Assembly (NCBI GenBank): GCA_018873245.2
Contig: JAEMBT020000006.1
Span: forward strand, 9,569,855-9,633,854
Origin: Archegozetes longisetosus
Lineage: Eukaryota; Arthropoda; Arachnida; Sarcoptiformes; Trhypochthoniidae
DNA: 64,000 nucleotides
Direction: 5' to 3'
A program made the position numbers and the translations under genes. Each line of letters begins with the position of its first letter. Positions within the stretch are counted from its first letter, which is position 1. The notes beneath the pieces were generated by a model. It searched no databases. It saw only the letters and a list, made by a program, of their open reading frames with translations, and was not told the origin of the DNA. Below, piece by piece: positions 62,901 to 64,000 of this stretch.

Positions 62901-64000
62901 CATCTTTAATCTTTTGCTGACAGTCAATCTTAAGAAGAGGAAAGTTTTAATGAAAATTTAATTAAACTCTCCGGTATTTAACTGGTATTTAAATTGAAAA
63001 ATGGCTAATTAGTTGAAGTGATGTATCAGATCGTTATAACGAGTAGGTTGTAAATACCCTAAAGCTTCTAAAGATGATTAATGAATGAATTTCCTAAAAT
63101 ACACAATAGATGCTTCTTTACATATGACATCTTTTTGTCTTAAATTTCCACTTTAATGAATATCTTCTTAAGACTTTTTCTCAATTCATTCTACATGTCG
63201 TTCGCTTGTTCTCCATTTAAGAATAAATTAAAAGATAGTATTGTGTATGAAAATCTATGTAATAAACAATTCTGGAACTAACTTCCATCAAATCAGGATT
63301 TTTTCAGTTATATTTCACTGATCGCCCATATTAGATCTCAAGTTTATGACTCACAACTAATACACTGGTAAAATTAATGGGTTTAATAGTTCAAAACTCT
63401 CATTAAGATTTTAAAAACAACCAGAATATGTCTCATATAATACTTGTTGAATAGTTTCAAGCTGAGTAATTGACTCATTTCTTTAATTTGAGTACATATT
63501 TCATCCATTCTAACCAATTATTTAGCGCAAATAAAAACTTTAAAGTTTAAAATATTGAAATCGGGTGACCGGATGTCCTTCGATAGACAGGATTCTCTCG
63601 GAATCGAGTAGTTTTCAAAAATACAAGTTTTTAAACACAAAACTCGCCTATTTTTGTGAGAACCTTTAAAAATATTCTCCGATCTACATCATGAATTTTT
63701 TTAACTATGAACTAACTCAGAAACAAACGCTTTGAGATCTACTCACTCTCATTGAAACATAAATTTAAAAGTTAACTATTCATATAAAGATAAAGAAACG
63801 ATTGTTACCGATTACGTTCAAGTGTACAAACAGACTCATTTTTGGCAGTGTTGATACCTATTAAGATAAATTAATTAGATTAGTCAAGTTTAATGTGTTA
63901 TTTTGATTACATTTTACTATTGTGTATACTGTATAAACGAGTTTTCACATTGTTTTATCTCAATTTTATCTTTCATAAATCGCTTCAATTAATTGTCGGT
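59996..64000. other. Probable long intron of the right-hand Dpr-like gene
   Basis: The splice acceptor at 59996-59997 on the minus strand shows that transcription enters from the right, so this whole stretch is probably intronic. I found no first-Ig-domain exon on the minus strand and no gene on the plus strand. The open frames near 60700-60930 are low-complexity. Confidence 0.5.

Noticed and set aside
1-64000. CRISPR arrays, bacterial operons, tRNA or rRNA genes
   Set aside because: No regularly spaced repeats, no ribosome-binding-site-driven gene packing, and no convincing tRNA or rRNA core seen by eye; a covariance search would be needed to exclude small RNA genes.
1-64000. Retroviral, LTR or other virus-like elements
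   Set aside because: I recognised no reverse transcriptase, integrase, capsid or envelope-like coding sequence and no paired long direct repeats.

Overview
This window is eukaryotic nuclear DNA: AT-rich, with genes broken by GT-AG introns, long non-coding spacers and no operon-like packing. The gene set points to an arthropod: a Dpr-type two-immunoglobulin neuronal protein, a Hopscotch/JAK kinase, pygopus, lines, and an AA15-type copper lytic polysaccharide monooxygenase. Degenerate TTAGG/CCTAA-like repeats fit this. I lean towards a chelicerate, possibly a mite, from general character only; no single marker in the window proves it.

Layout, left to right. (1) 1-12953: a long spacer with a CT microsatellite and minisatellite-like patches, then six exons of a Dpr-like gene (+). 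(2) 14411-24449: a complete ten-exon aquaglyceroporin (+). (3) 24450-29897: a long spacer with no recognisable gene. (4) 29898-39777: a gene-dense block of mostly housekeeping and Wnt-related genes: cytosolic threonyl-tRNA synthetase (+, six exons), an IPI1/TEX10-like ribosome-biogenesis protein (-, one exon), a Lines homologue (+), pygopus (-, one exon, 43 bp tail-to-tail from Lines), an AA15 LPMO (-, four exons) and ORC4 (+). (5) 40802-58065: a seven-exon JAK (+), then an eight-exon K+-dependent Na+/Ca2+ exchanger (+); one intron of the exchanger holds a decayed antisense protein-kinase pseudogene. (6) 58066-64000: spacer plus two exons of a second Dpr-like gene (-), whose 5' part lies outside the window.

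Most genes do unrelated jobs. Lines and pygopus both belong to Wnt/Wingless signalling and sit tail to tail. Two Dpr-like genes lie near the two ends in opposite orientation. Three conserved genes (Lines, ORC4, the exchanger) each lose frame at one point where one missing base explains everything. That looks more like consensus indel error than three dead genes.

The clearest structure not explained by genes is a pair of about 230-bp elements (17544-17778 and 42143-42370) with matching terminal inverted repeats flanked by TA. They fit a non-autonomous Tc1/mariner-like element (MITE), and each sits in the first coding intron of a host gene. A second dispersed motif occurs three times in spacers. 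I saw no CRISPR array, no retroviral element and no convincing new multi-gene system. Exon borders were chosen by eye from reading phase, GT/AG sites and remembered protein families, not by any search.
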